A stretch of DNA of 64,000 nucleotides from positions 124,001 through 188,000 of the forward strand of contig NZ_JAEQBB010000003.1 of NCBI RefSeq assembly GCF_018616375.1, in the 5' to 3' direction. How positions within the stretch are numbered: the first letter of the stretch is position 1; each line of letters begins with the position of its first letter. Shown in pieces: positions 7,948-15,465 of the stretch. The notes under the pieces are model-generated. The model did no database searches. It saw only the letters and a list, made by a program, of their open reading frames with translations, and was not told the DNA's origin. Both the position numbers and the translations under genes were made by a program. The DNA is from Exiguobacterium sp. J17977 (GTDB lineage: Bacteria; Bacillota; Bacilli; Exiguobacteriales; Exiguobacteriaceae).

Positions 7948-8643
7948 TCAGATATCGCAGTTGTCGTCCGTGCACGTCGCACCGCCCGAGAGCACTTGAA
8001 GCGTCGGTGCCGATTCGGCCCACGTCTTCTCGAGCACTTGCGTGAACGCCTCGGTCGGTTGCGCGCCAGAGACGCCGTATTTATTGTCGAAGACGAAGAA
8101 CGGGACACCGGTGATGCCGAGGTCACTCGCACGCTTCTCTTCAGCGCGAACGTCTTCTGTGTATACGTCTGAAGCGAGCACGTCTTTCACGGCGTCGGCA
8201 TCGAGTCCGACACTTGTCGCGATCTCGACGAGGACATCGTGGTCACCAATATGTTTCGCGTCGACGAAGTACGCCTTGAGGAGCGCTTCTGACAATGCCT
8301 TCTCTTTGCCGACCGTCTTCGCATAGTGCGTCAATCGGTGCGAGTCAAGCGTGCCCGTGACGACCATGTTGTCGAAATCGTACTCGAGTCCGACCGTGCG
8401 GGCCTGGGCAGCGACTTGTGCCGTCGTCGTTTTCGCCTGCTCGAGCGGCATGCTATATTTCTTGGCGAGTACTTCATAAATCGAGCGCGAGTCGGTCGTC
8501 GGGGCGTTCGGGTCGAGCTCGAAGCTCTTGAACTCCACTTCGACGTTGTTCGCGTGCGGGAACTGTTCGAGCGCTTCTTCTAAACGGCGCTTGCCGATAT
8601 AACAGAACGGGCAAACGTAGTCTGACCAAACTTCAATTTTCAT
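7948..8643 (-). CDS. DsbA-family oxidoreductase, FrnE type
   Basis: The ATG at 8643 is preferred over the TTG at 8649 because AGGAGG stands 8 bases before it; 231 residues. It opens IEVWSDYVCPFCYIGKRRLE with a CPFC active site and ends with a cysteine pair (CTDDNC). This FrnE/2-hydroxychromene-isomerase-like branch of the DsbA superfamily is cytoplasmic; no signal peptide is visible. The likely role is disulfide exchange or protection during oxidative stress. GITGVPFFVF supplies the cis-proline region. Monocistronic. Confidence 0.87.
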   Translation of the reverse strand: MKIEVWSDYVCPFCYIGKRRLEEALEQFPHANNVEVEFKSFELDPNAPTTDSRSIYEVLAKKYSMPLEQAKTTTAQVAAQARTVGLEYDFDNMVVTGTLDSHRLTHYAKTVGKEKALSEALLKAYFVDAKHIGDHDVLVEIATSVGLDADAVKDVLASDVYTEDVRAEEKRASDLGITGVPFFVFDNKYGVSGAQPTEAFTQVLEKTWAESAPTLQVLSGGATCTDDNCDI

Positions 8644-8705
8644 TTTCAATCCCTCCTACAGTCAGTGTAGGATGTCTTGAATTCGAAGTAAATGAATGTG
8701 CTCAC

Positions 8706-8732
8706 GAAAAAAAGCCCTCACGAGGAAGGCTT
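8706..8732 (-). terminator. Terminator of hemolysin III gene
   Basis: AAGCC/GGCTT outer stem (8712-8716 with 8728-8732), followed on the minus strand by seven T residues, overlapping the stop codon. Confidence 0.65.
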
Positions 8733-9375
8733 AGAAAACGTACCAGAACACGCAGACGAAGTGGGCGAAGCTGCCGAACAAGATGAACAAGTGGAACACC
8801 TCGTGGAAGCCCCAACCGCGCCAGTTGACGAACTTCGGCTTGAACCCGTAGATGAGCCCGCCAATCGTGTACATGACGCCACCGAGGATGAGCCAGAAGA
8901 TGCCGGCGTTGCCGATGACGTTATGGAGCGGTCCGATGAAGAAGACCGATAACCAACCCATGCCGATATAGAGCGCCGTCGACAAGAAGCGCGGGGCGTG
9001 GAACCAGACGAGCTTGAAGACGATGCCGAACAAGGCAAGTGCGTGGACGGTGCCGAACAGCACCCAGCGCGTCGGTCCTTCGAGCGCGAGCAACGTGAGC
9101 GGAGCATACGTCCCGGCAATCAAGGCGTAAATCATCGCATGATCGATTCTCCGGAAGAAGGCGATGACGTTCGGTGAGGCGATGATGCTGTGGTACAGAC
9201 CGGACGACAAGTAGAGGAAAACAAGGCTGATTCCAAACAAAATCGCGGCCATGATGGCGAGCGGCTCGCCGAGCATTGATGCTTTCACCGTCATCGCAAT
9301 CAACGCGATGAACGCGAGCACGGCCCCAGCCAAATGGGTCAGTGCGTTAATCGGTTCCCGAAAAATCGAATTCAT
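8731..9375 (-). CDS. Hemolysin III family (PAQR/YqfA-like) membrane protein
   Basis: 214 residues and seven hydrophobic helices. PAQR/HlyIII residues visible are SSGLYHS after the second helix and the late pair in GFHEVFHLFILFGSFAHF, the histidines that would bind zinc. The function of the bacterial branch is not settled; haemolysis was the original phenotype, while a membrane-lipid hydrolase or stress role is more likely. The start has AAGGAG. A dyad lies just upstream of that site, and the DUF1836 regulator gene is transcribed divergently. Confidence 0.88.
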   Translation of the reverse strand: MNSIFREPINALTHLAGAVLAFIALIAMTVKASMLGEPLAIMAAILFGISLVFLYLSSGLYHSIIASPNVIAFFRRIDHAMIYALIAGTYAPLTLLALEGPTRWVLFGTVHALALFGIVFKLVWFHAPRFLSTALYIGMGWLSVFFIGPLHNVIGNAGIFWLILGGVMYTIGGLIYGFKPKFVNWRGWGFHEVFHLFILFGSFAHFVCVFWYVF

Positions 9376-9396
9376 GTAAAAACACTCCTTATCACG

Positions 9397-9421
9397 TCAT
9401 GTAGTATCGATAACTACATGA
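9397..9421. promoter_or_regulatory. Operator-like perfect inverted repeat upstream of hlyIII
   Basis: 9-bp arms TCATGTAGT (9397-9405) and ACTACATGA (9413-9421), spacer ATCGATA. It lies just upstream of the hlyIII ribosome site, in the promoter region shared with the DUF1836 gene, so it is a good binding site for that regulator. Confidence 0.65.
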
Positions 9422-9458
9422 TAAGCTGTATACTTAAAAACAACAAGGTTTTTGTTTC

Positions 9459-9475
9459 GACAAATCTGGTTTGTC
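9459..9475. promoter_or_regulatory. Second inverted repeat, upstream of the DUF1836 gene
   Basis: GACAAA-TCTGG-TTTGTC, immediately upstream of a TATACT box (9478-9483) likely to be the -10 of the DUF1836 gene. It may be an autoregulatory site distinct in sequence from the first dyad. Confidence 0.45.
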
Positions 9476-9500
9476 CGTATACTGAAGGGGAGGTGATTCG

Positions 9501-10025
9501 ATGAAACCGCACGAGATTGTAGAGACGGAAGGGACGCTGCCGAAGCAGGTGCTCCCGACGATCGACTTATATATGGACCAAGTCATCCAGCTGTTCGAGC
9601 AACATTACGGCAAGATGAAACGGAGTGACGACGAGACGATTTTGACGAAAACGATGATTAACAACTATGCCAAGGGGAAGTTGTTCCATCCCGTCAGAAA
9701 CAAGAAGTATACGAACGAGCACTTGATGTTGCTCAGCCTGATTTACGAGATGAAAGGACTGCTCTCGATCAATGACATCAAAGAGACGCTCCGGCCGCTG
9801 AACGAGTCGGACGAGGGCTTCTCGCTCGAGGACTTCTATGACGCGTACCAGGTCCAGAAAGAGCAGAACATGCAGGCGTTCGAGGCGCAGGCCGAGACGC
9901 TCCTCGCCAATGTGCGCACGAACGAGACGAACGGCATCCAGCAGTCGCTCGCCATCGCCTCGGCCGTCCATATGAGCCATTTGTTTCAACGGCTCGCCGA
10001 ACAGTTGATTGATGAAGGTAAATGA
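9501..10025 (+). CDS. DUF1836 family regulator-like protein
   Basis: 174 residues. ILTKTMINNYAKGKLFHPV resembles the helix-turn-helix and wing of MerR-like DNA-binding domains, and DUF1836 proteins are generally taken to be regulators. The remainder is helical (LLSLIYEMKGLLSINDIKETL). It lies head to head with hlyIII, with two inverted repeats between them, and ends in a strong terminator. I infer that it controls hlyIII and itself. The inducing signal is unknown. The ATG at 9501 follows GGGGAGGTG. Confidence 0.8.
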   Translation: MKPHEIVETEGTLPKQVLPTIDLYMDQVIQLFEQHYGKMKRSDDETILTKTMINNYAKGKLFHPVRNKKYTNEHLMLLSLIYEMKGLLSINDIKETLRPLNESDEGFSLEDFYDAYQVQKEQNMQAFEAQAETLLANVRTNETNGIQQSLAIASAVHMSHLFQRLAEQLIDEGK

Positions 10026-10062
10026 AAATGGCCCGCGATTCGTCTGAATCGCGGGCCATTTT
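10025..10062. terminator. Bidirectional terminator after DUF1836 gene
   Basis: Perfect 17-bp stem (10025-10041 with 10046-10062), loop GTCT, A-run and T-run at the ends; between convergent genes. Confidence 0.93.
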
Positions 10063-10065
10063 TCG

Positions 10066-10680
10066 TTAGTTATTGATGTATTTCTCGAACACGTCACCGA
10101 AGTCTTTGCGGTTCCACTCATGATAGTGACCCTTGAGCCAGTCGAAGCTCTGCTCGTTCAATTCCTTGAACGTCGAGGCGACGTTCATATCCCCTTGACG
10201 CAGCCCGCTCAAGATTGAGACCGAATGCGTGAGCGACGCGTTGGCATACTCCATCATCTTCCGGCCTTCGCGCTGTTTCTCGGCGATGGCGAGGAGCGAT
10301 TTGTACAAGTCTTTCACATGCTCGATTTGTTTCTTGTTCACGTCAATCGAATACGGCTTGTCGCCGATGGTGAACTTGATCTCGACGTCCATGTCGACCG
10401 TGCCGGCCGTTTCGAACATGACGTTGTTCAATGGGAAGTGGGCGTATGGATAGCGATAGAGGACGCGCTTCGAGCTCATCGCGCTCGTCCCGTCGAGGTG
10501 AATCATCGCCAAGTTCGTGAAGCAATACTCGTCCGATTTCGACTTGATGAGGAAGTAAATCTTCTCGTTGTCCTCATGGAGGACGTAATCATCCGAATCC
10601 GCCTTATCGAAGTCTTGCGGGTCGATGACTTCACCGATATCGCTGAATCCCGTCAAATCAGAAGCTAGTTTTTTGAACAT
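10066..10680 (-). CDS. Bacterial PH-domain protein, YvbH-like
   Basis: 204 residues. The first ~125 residues (IYFLIKSKSDEYCFTNLAMIHLDG, then VLYRYPYAHFPLNNV and VEIKFTIG strands) have the layout of the bacterial pleckstrin-homology fold bPH_1. The helical C-terminus (VKDLYKSLLAIAEKQREGRK) corresponds to the YvbH oligomerisation extension. It is cytoplasmic, with no signal or membrane segment. The biological role of the family is unknown. Its start is 13 bases after the stop of the aldo/keto reductase gene, so the two probably form one transcript. Confidence 0.8.
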   Translation of the reverse strand: MFKKLASDLTGFSDIGEVIDPQDFDKADSDDYVLHEDNEKIYFLIKSKSDEYCFTNLAMIHLDGTSAMSSKRVLYRYPYAHFPLNNVMFETAGTVDMDVEIKFTIGDKPYSIDVNKKQIEHVKDLYKSLLAIAEKQREGRKMMEYANASLTHSVSILSGLRQGDMNVASTFKELNEQSFDWLKGHYHEWNRKDFGDVFEKYINN

Positions 10681-10693
10681 GTCAAATCTCTCC

Positions 10694-11527
10694 TCAGTAG
10701 TGGATTTTGTGCATCTCGTTCGGGTCAGACCCGGTCCGTTCGTTTCGGTTGAGTCCGTCGATCGCGTGCATCTCTTCTTTCGTCAACGTGAAGTCGAACA
10801 CCTCTATATTCTCGCGAATCCGACTCGGCGTGACCGATTTCGGGATGACGGCGACGCCGTTCTGTAAGTGCCAACGCAGGATGACCTGAGCCGGTGACTT
10901 CCCGTGCTCGGCCGCGATCTCGGTGATGACCGGATCCTCGAGCGCCTCGCGCCCTTTCATGAGCGGGCTCCACGCCTGGATTTGAATATCGTAGCGTTGG
11001 CAGAACGCGATTAACTCTTTTTGGGACAAGTATGGGTGGATCTCGACCTGGTTCACCGCCGGGACGATCGAGCACGACTGGATGATCTGCTCGAGGTGGC
11101 TGACCTCGAAGTTCGAGACCCCGATGGCCCGTACCTTGCCTTCCTCATACAACTGTTCGAGCGCCTTATACGTCTCGACGAACTTGCCGAAGCGCGGCAT
11201 CGGCCAGTGAATCAAGAACAAGTCGACGTACTCGAGACCGAGCCGGTCGAGGCTGTCTTGGAACGCTTGGAGCGCCTCGTCATAGCCGTGGAACTCGTTC
11301 CACAGTTTCGTCGTCACGAAGATGTCTTCCCTCGGGACGCCGGATTCGCGAATCGCTTGGCCGACGCTCTCCTCATTCTGATAGATAGCGGCCGTGTCGA
11401 TCAATCGATAGCCCGCGTCAAGCGCCGCTTTGACCGTATCGACCGTGACCGCCCCGTCTTCCACTTTGTACACACCGAGCCCGAGCATCGGCAGTTTCAC
11501 ATCATTGTTGAGTGTTGTCCATTCCAT
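10694..11527 (-). CDS. Aldo/keto reductase (AKR5-like)
   Basis: 277 residues, full length for the family. The catalytic tetrad is visible: D44 (RLIDTAAIYQNEE), Y49, K74 (VTTKLWN) and H107 (DLFLIHWPMP). The C-terminal NADPH site shows VIPKSVTPSRIRENIEVFDF. It should reduce aldehydes and ketones such as methylglyoxal with NADPH, like Bacillus YvgN/YtbE. The substrate is not determinable. It is the first gene of an apparent two-gene operon with the YvbH-like gene. Confidence 0.93.
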   Translation of the reverse strand: MEWTTLNNDVKLPMLGLGVYKVEDGAVTVDTVKAALDAGYRLIDTAAIYQNEESVGQAIRESGVPREDIFVTTKLWNEFHGYDEALQAFQDSLDRLGLEYVDLFLIHWPMPRFGKFVETYKALEQLYEEGKVRAIGVSNFEVSHLEQIIQSCSIVPAVNQVEIHPYLSQKELIAFCQRYDIQIQAWSPLMKGREALEDPVITEIAAEHGKSPAQVILRWHLQNGVAVIPKSVTPSRIRENIEVFDFTLTKEEMHAIDGLNRNERTGSDPNEMHKIHY

Positions 11528-11588
11528 ATTGATTCCCTCCCTCTCAACTCATACGTTACCGAAAATCGCATAGAAGTGAAAGCGAAAG

Positions 11589-12500
11589 CTACAGCCGAAT
11601 GCTTTCGCCGTGCGCCTTGATGACGATTTGGTCACGTTCGAGTTTGGCAGCGGCGACGAGGCGCTCATACGGCTCCTCGACCGGTTCATACGATAAGACG
11701 AACGTGTCCCAATGCAGCGGGAAGAAACGCTTCGCGCCACTCTGTTTGAACATCGTCCACGCCTGCTCCGGGGTGCAGTGCGCTTCCTCGAACGACTCCG
11801 GTTGATAGGCGCCGATCGGGAAGAAGGCGAGGTCGATTGGTTCTTTGTTGGCGAGCCCGTTGAATGACTCGGTGTACGCCGTATCCCCGGCGAACAACAT
11901 GCGGACGCCTTTATATTTCAAGACGTAGCCGTTATAGCCCATATGTTTGTCCCACGGGAAACGATTGCCCCAGTGGGCGACGGGGATGGCTTGGACGTGC
12001 AGCCCGTTCGCGAGCGTCAACTTGTCGTGCGGATGCATCTCGAGCGTCTGCAAGCTCGGGTACTTGCGCAACAGCTTGCTCGTGCCCGGGGCCGAGATGA
12101 CGACCGTGTCGCGGGTGATGAGTCGTTTCAGGCTCTTATGGTCGAAGTGGTCCATATGGGCGTGACTGAGCAGGATGACGTCGACGTGCCCGATTTCCTC
12201 GATCGAGAGGGCAGGGGCGGTGTGGCGTTTCATGCCGAACGTGACCGGCCCGACGTGGACCCCGATCCGCTTCGAGAATACCGGGTCGGTCAAGATTTTC
12301 AAGCCGTACCAATGAATGAGCACGGTCGAATGGCCGACCCAGGTGGCACTGACCATCGTCTCGTCGAACGAGGCGAGGTCTGGTTTTACCGTCGGGACTT
12401 TGAAGGCCGGACGAGGCAGTCTTCGTTTCAATCGGGTATATAAGAACGTACCGACGCTCGCCAAGACGGCGCTCGGGACGAGCAGGTTTCGTAATCGCAT
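11589..12500 (-). CDS. MBL-fold metal-dependent hydrolase, membrane-anchored (paralogue 2)
   Basis: ATG at 12500 chosen because GAGGTGA precedes it; a GTG at 12509 overlaps that site. 303 residues: an N-terminal hydrophobic segment and basic stretch (TRLKRRLPRP), then a Lactamase_B_2 domain with LLSHAHMDHFDH, TWVGHSTVLIHWYG, IPVAHWGNR, FAGDTAYT and PLHWDTF. It shares the NAPE-PLD-like layout with the gene at 5191-6285 but is about 60 residues shorter. Probably hydrolyses a phosphodiester or lipid-like substrate at the membrane; that is inference from the family. Monocistronic. Confidence 0.82.
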   Translation of the reverse strand: MRLRNLLVPSAVLASVGTFLYTRLKRRLPRPAFKVPTVKPDLASFDETMVSATWVGHSTVLIHWYGLKILTDPVFSKRIGVHVGPVTFGMKRHTAPALSIEEIGHVDVILLSHAHMDHFDHKSLKRLITRDTVVISAPGTSKLLRKYPSLQTLEMHPHDKLTLANGLHVQAIPVAHWGNRFPWDKHMGYNGYVLKYKGVRMLFAGDTAYTESFNGLANKEPIDLAFFPIGAYQPESFEEAHCTPEQAWTMFKQSGAKRFFPLHWDTFVLSYEPVEEPYERLVAAAKLERDQIVIKAHGESIRL

Positions 12501-12665
12501 AACAGTCACCTCATCATCTAAGATGGTTTAATCATACCGCTCGACCGACGACCCCGCATCCGCCGGAAGGTGTAGAAAAAATGGGAGATTGTGGTCTGAC
12601 TCTTGCGAATCCGCTTACAATTTGGTACGGTGACAGTAACTTAGGAAAGGAAGGTACATCGTGCC

Positions 12666-12692
12666 ATGAAAAAGTCACACTCACTCAACTGA
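12666..12692 (+). CDS. Putative 8-residue leader peptide of the ABC-F attenuator
   Basis: ATG at 12666 to TGA at 12690-12692 encodes MKKSHSLN. A GGAAGG-type ribosome site ends 11 bases before the ATG. A ribosome stalled on it would cover CACACTCAC and free the downstream antiterminator segment. Very short, so support comes only from position and pairing logic. Confidence 0.4.
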   Translation: MKKSHSLN

Positions 12693-12792
12693 TGAAACGA
12701 ATCATCACTGTTCGCACGAACAGTCTCGGGTGAAGTGTGTCCAATTTCAGGCTAAGGGGGTGACCCTTCTTTCCGCTTGACCGGATCTCTTC

Positions 12793-12823
12793 ACACCACC
12801 GCACGTTGCGGATGGTGTTTTTT
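12793..12823 (+). terminator. Leader terminator before the ABC-F gene
   Basis: ACACC and CCGCA (12793-12803) pair with TGCGG and GGTGT (12807-12818) around a CGT loop, then a T6 run; 40 bases before the ABC-F start. It should block read-through unless the left arm is sequestered. Confidence 0.75.
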
Positions 12824-12863
12824 GTTTCATCGCGTATCGGACAAACTAGCGAGGTGAAACAAT

Positions 12864-14561
12864 ATGTTAAGTATGAAGCAAGTCCGGTTCGACCACGACC
12901 GGCAACCATTATTCGACAACGTCTCGTTCGACGTCGCGGCAGGCGAACGGGCCGTCTTGTTCGGCCAGAACGGGTCCGGCAAGACGACGCTATTCAAGTT
13001 GCTCGTAGGCGAACTGGCCCCACAGTCGGGCGTGATTGACGTCTTGGGCACGGTCGGTGTCGTCGAACAGACCGTGTTTGAGGGGGAAGAGACCGCGCTC
13101 GACTACGTCATGCAAGGCGACTTGGCGCGCTACAACCTCTATCTTGCCGTCACATCAGGTGATGCGGCGCGCGTGCTCGACGCGTATGACGAGGCACTCG
13201 CGACCGACGCCTTCGGGCTCGAGCTTGAGGCGAGACAGGCGCTCAAACGGCTCGGTCTTGACGGACATGACTCGAGCCGACTCCGCGAGTTGAGCGGCGG
13301 TGAACAGACACGGGTCCAACTCGCCCGTCTCACGATGCGACACGTCGACATCGTCCTCTTAGACGAGCCGACGAACCATCTCGATTTAGAGTCGATCGAG
13401 TGGCTGACGCGCTGGGTAAACGCGTTTCCGGGCACGGTACTCGCCATCTCCCACGATCGGCAATTCATCGATGACGTCGCGACGGTCATTCTCGAGCTAG
13501 ATGAGGGGACCATCGTCCGCTACCCGGGCAACTACACGGCGTATAAACATCAGAAAGCTGAAGAACGGGTACGCGACGAACGGGCCCATGCCCGCTATAT
13601 GGCGCGAAAGTCGGAGCTGCTCGATATGATCGCCCAATACAAGGGCTGGCATTTGAAAGCGAAAGCGACGGCGAGCGTGCGAAGTCCGGGTGCTCAAAAA
13701 GGCGCGGCGAACCTCGCCGTCAAGATGAAGGCGCGGGAGCGTAAACTCGAACAACTCGAGGGGACGCGACCGGACCGTCCGAAAGAGGCGGCCCATATCT
13801 CGGTCCGCTTCCAAGCCGACCCGCTCGAGGCGAAGACGTGGATTGCGGTCGACGACATCTCGTTCGGTTACGACGTATCCCTGTTCGAGCGACTTTCGTT
13901 CACGGTGAACCGGGGTGACCGCATCTCCATTATCGGGCCGAACGGGAGCGGGAAGACGACGTTGTTGAAACTGTTGATTGGTGAACTCGTCCCGGATGCT
14001 GGGCACGTCAGGCGTCATCCGAAACTGAAGGTCGGTTACTTCTCACAGACACTCGCCCGACTACCGACAGAAGGAACGTTGCTCGACGCGCTCCTAGCCG
14101 AAAGTGACATCACCGAGACGGAGGCACGGACGCTACTCGCTCACTTCTTGTTTCGCCGCGATGAGGTGTATAAGCCGATCCGAGAGGCGAGCATGGGGGA
14201 GAAGTGCCGCATCGCCTTCCTCATCTTGTACTTCTCGGATGCGGATGTGCTCGCCCTCGATGAACCGACGAACTATTTGGACGTGGCCACACGTGAGCAA
14301 ATCGAAGCCGCCCTCGAGGTGTATCGAGGCGGATTGATTCTCATCTCGCACGACCGGACGTTCCACCGCTTGACGGACCGGACGATCGAGCTCGGAGAGA
14401 AGGTGCGCGTGCTCGAGTCCGGAGATACAATGCCGCCGGTCGACGTCGACGCGACGCTACAGACGCTCGAGACATTGACGAGCGAGCCGCACATTTTCTT
14501 CGACGAGGCAGGAAACGGCATCCCCCTTGCCGAATCCGAACAGGACAGACGAAACAAATAG
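12864..14561 (+). CDS. ABC-F type ribosomal protection protein (VmlR/Lsa-like)
   Basis: 565 residues with two ABC domains and no membrane segment. Walker A sites are GQNGSGKTTL (34-42) and GPNGSGKTTL (about 358-366); the first signature is LSGGEQTRVQLARL and the second is the variant ASMGEKCRIAFL; both Walker B motifs read DEPTNHLD or DEPTNYLD. Between them is a basic linker rich in Lys and Arg. ABC-F proteins of this size bind the ribosomal E site and expel lincosamides, streptogramins or pleuromutilins. The attenuator-like leader supports antibiotic-inducible expression. Exact drug range cannot be read. Start behind GAGGTGA. Confidence 0.85.
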   Translation: MLSMKQVRFDHDRQPLFDNVSFDVAAGERAVLFGQNGSGKTTLFKLLVGELAPQSGVIDVLGTVGVVEQTVFEGEETALDYVMQGDLARYNLYLAVTSGDAARVLDAYDEALATDAFGLELEARQALKRLGLDGHDSSRLRELSGGEQTRVQLARLTMRHVDIVLLDEPTNHLDLESIEWLTRWVNAFPGTVLAISHDRQFIDDVATVILELDEGTIVRYPGNYTAYKHQKAEERVRDERAHARYMARKSELLDMIAQYKGWHLKAKATASVRSPGAQKGAANLAVKMKARERKLEQLEGTRPDRPKEAAHISVRFQADPLEAKTWIAVDDISFGYDVSLFERLSFTVNRGDRISIIGPNGSGKTTLLKLLIGELVPDAGHVRRHPKLKVGYFSQTLARLPTEGTLLDALLAESDITETEARTLLAHFLFRRDEVYKPIREASMGEKCRIAFLILYFSDADVLALDEPTNYLDVATREQIEAALEVYRGGLILISHDRTFHRLTDRTIELGEKVRVLESGDTMPPVDVDATLQTLETLTSEPHIFFDEAGNGIPLAESEQDRRNK

Positions 14562-14573
14562 GGGTGGAATCAT

Positions 14574-15350
14574 ATGAAAGAAGAAGTTCGGGCATCACGG
14601 GCCGCATCACGGAAACGGAAACGGCTATGGCAAACGGCGACGGTCATCGCATTGATCGCCTCACTCGTCGGCGTCATCGCCTTCGCGGCCCTCATGGACT
14701 CGAAGAAATCGGCATTGCCGGAGACGGACGATATCGCGACCGAGTCGGTCAATAGTGAAGCAGAGGCGACAGAAGAGACCGATGCGGAAGCAGAGGCCGA
14801 TGAGTCGGCGGGAACGTACGTCTATATCGCGGCACCTTATACGAAAGTGTTCGCGGACGACAGGGTGACGGTCATTTATGAGGCCGACCTCGGGGACCGG
14901 TTCGAACAGCTCGAGTCCATCAGCGGTTTCGTCAAACTCCAATTGAACGAGCGGACGACCGGATGGGTGACGGAAGCGCAAGTGACAGGGGAAGCGACGA
15001 GCGTCTCGGACGACGATGTGACCGCAGCATGGAAGACCGTCGTCCCGACGGCAGATGAAGCGACACTCGACGTGCTCGGGCAAGACATCGACAGCGTCCG
15101 GGCCAAGCTCGGTGCCCCGAAAGCGATACAGCGTGACCAAGTGAACGCATACCATTTCTATGACGGCTTCTTCTTGATGGTACGTGACCAACAAGTGCGT
15201 GCGATTGACTGGGACCGCCAAGCGGTCGCGACGCCTGAAGTGACGGCGACGAGCAGTCAAAGCGCCGGCAGTTGGTATGAGGGTGAGACCCGCCAGTTGA
15301 AGTTGTTCCCGTATGACGGCGTCATGCGGGTCCGGATCGAACAGAAATAA
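14574..15350 (+). CDS. Membrane-anchored protein with SH3-like domain
   Basis: 258 residues: a basic N-terminus, one membrane helix at about 22-42 (TVIALIASLVGVIAFAALM), an acidic Glu/Ala/Thr linker, and an extracytoplasmic part starting with an SH3-like fold (about 78-138: VYIAAPYTKVFADDRVTV and GFVKLQLNERTTGWV). The remaining ~110 residues are unrecognised. SH3-like domains outside Gram-positive cells often bind peptidoglycan. It starts 12 bases after the ABC-F stop, so it is likely to be co-transcribed; a functional link is not evident. A terminator follows. Confidence 0.7.
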   Translation: MKEEVRASRAASRKRKRLWQTATVIALIASLVGVIAFAALMDSKKSALPETDDIATESVNSEAEATEETDAEAEADESAGTYVYIAAPYTKVFADDRVTVIYEADLGDRFEQLESISGFVKLQLNERTTGWVTEAQVTGEATSVSDDDVTAAWKTVVPTADEATLDVLGQDIDSVRAKLGAPKAIQRDQVNAYHFYDGFFLMVRDQQVRAIDWDRQAVATPEVTATSSQSAGSWYEGETRQLKLFPYDGVMRVRIEQK

Positions 15351-15352
15351 CG

Positions 15353-15392
15353 ACAATCGTCGAGAGGACATCCCTTTCGGCGATTGTTTTTT
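15353..15392 (+). terminator. Terminator after the ABC-F/SH3-like operon
   Basis: 10-bp stem with one G-T pair (CAATCGTCGA with TCGGCGATTG) and a run of six T. Confidence 0.8.
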
Positions 15393-15399
15393 AGGTATT

Positions 15400-15443
15400 C
15401 ATTCAAATGAACGTTTGAATGTTTAAGGTGAAAGGTATAGAAT
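15400..15443 (+). promoter_or_regulatory. czcD promoter with overlapping metal-sensor operator
   Basis: Perfect 8-bp inverted repeat CATTCAAA-TGAACG-TTTGAATG (15400-15421), similar to ArsR/SmtB-family (CzrA-like) sites. Its right arm contains the -35 box TTGAAT (15415-15420); a 17-base spacer leads to the -10 box TAGAAT (15438-15443). A bound repressor would block polymerase, and metal would release it. No ArsR gene lies in the window. Confidence 0.75.
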
Positions 15444-15465
15444 AATAGAGAGAGGGGGCGACGCT

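Larger units (their letters stand above)
12501..12863 (+). promoter_or_regulatory. Attenuator-like leader of the ABC-F gene
   Basis: A gene-free stretch of about 360 bases. A weak promoter is possible at TTGCGA (12604-12609) with TACGGT 17 bases on. It then holds a short ORF (12666-12692), a perfect hairpin ACTGTTCG-CA-CGAACAGT (12707-12724), the segment GGGTGAAGTGTG (12728-12739) and a terminator (12793-12823). GTGAAG at 12730-12735 can pair either with CACACTCAC inside the short ORF or with CTTCACACC (12789-12797), which overlaps the terminator's left arm. This is the logic of ribosome-mediated attenuation. Confidence 0.6.
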
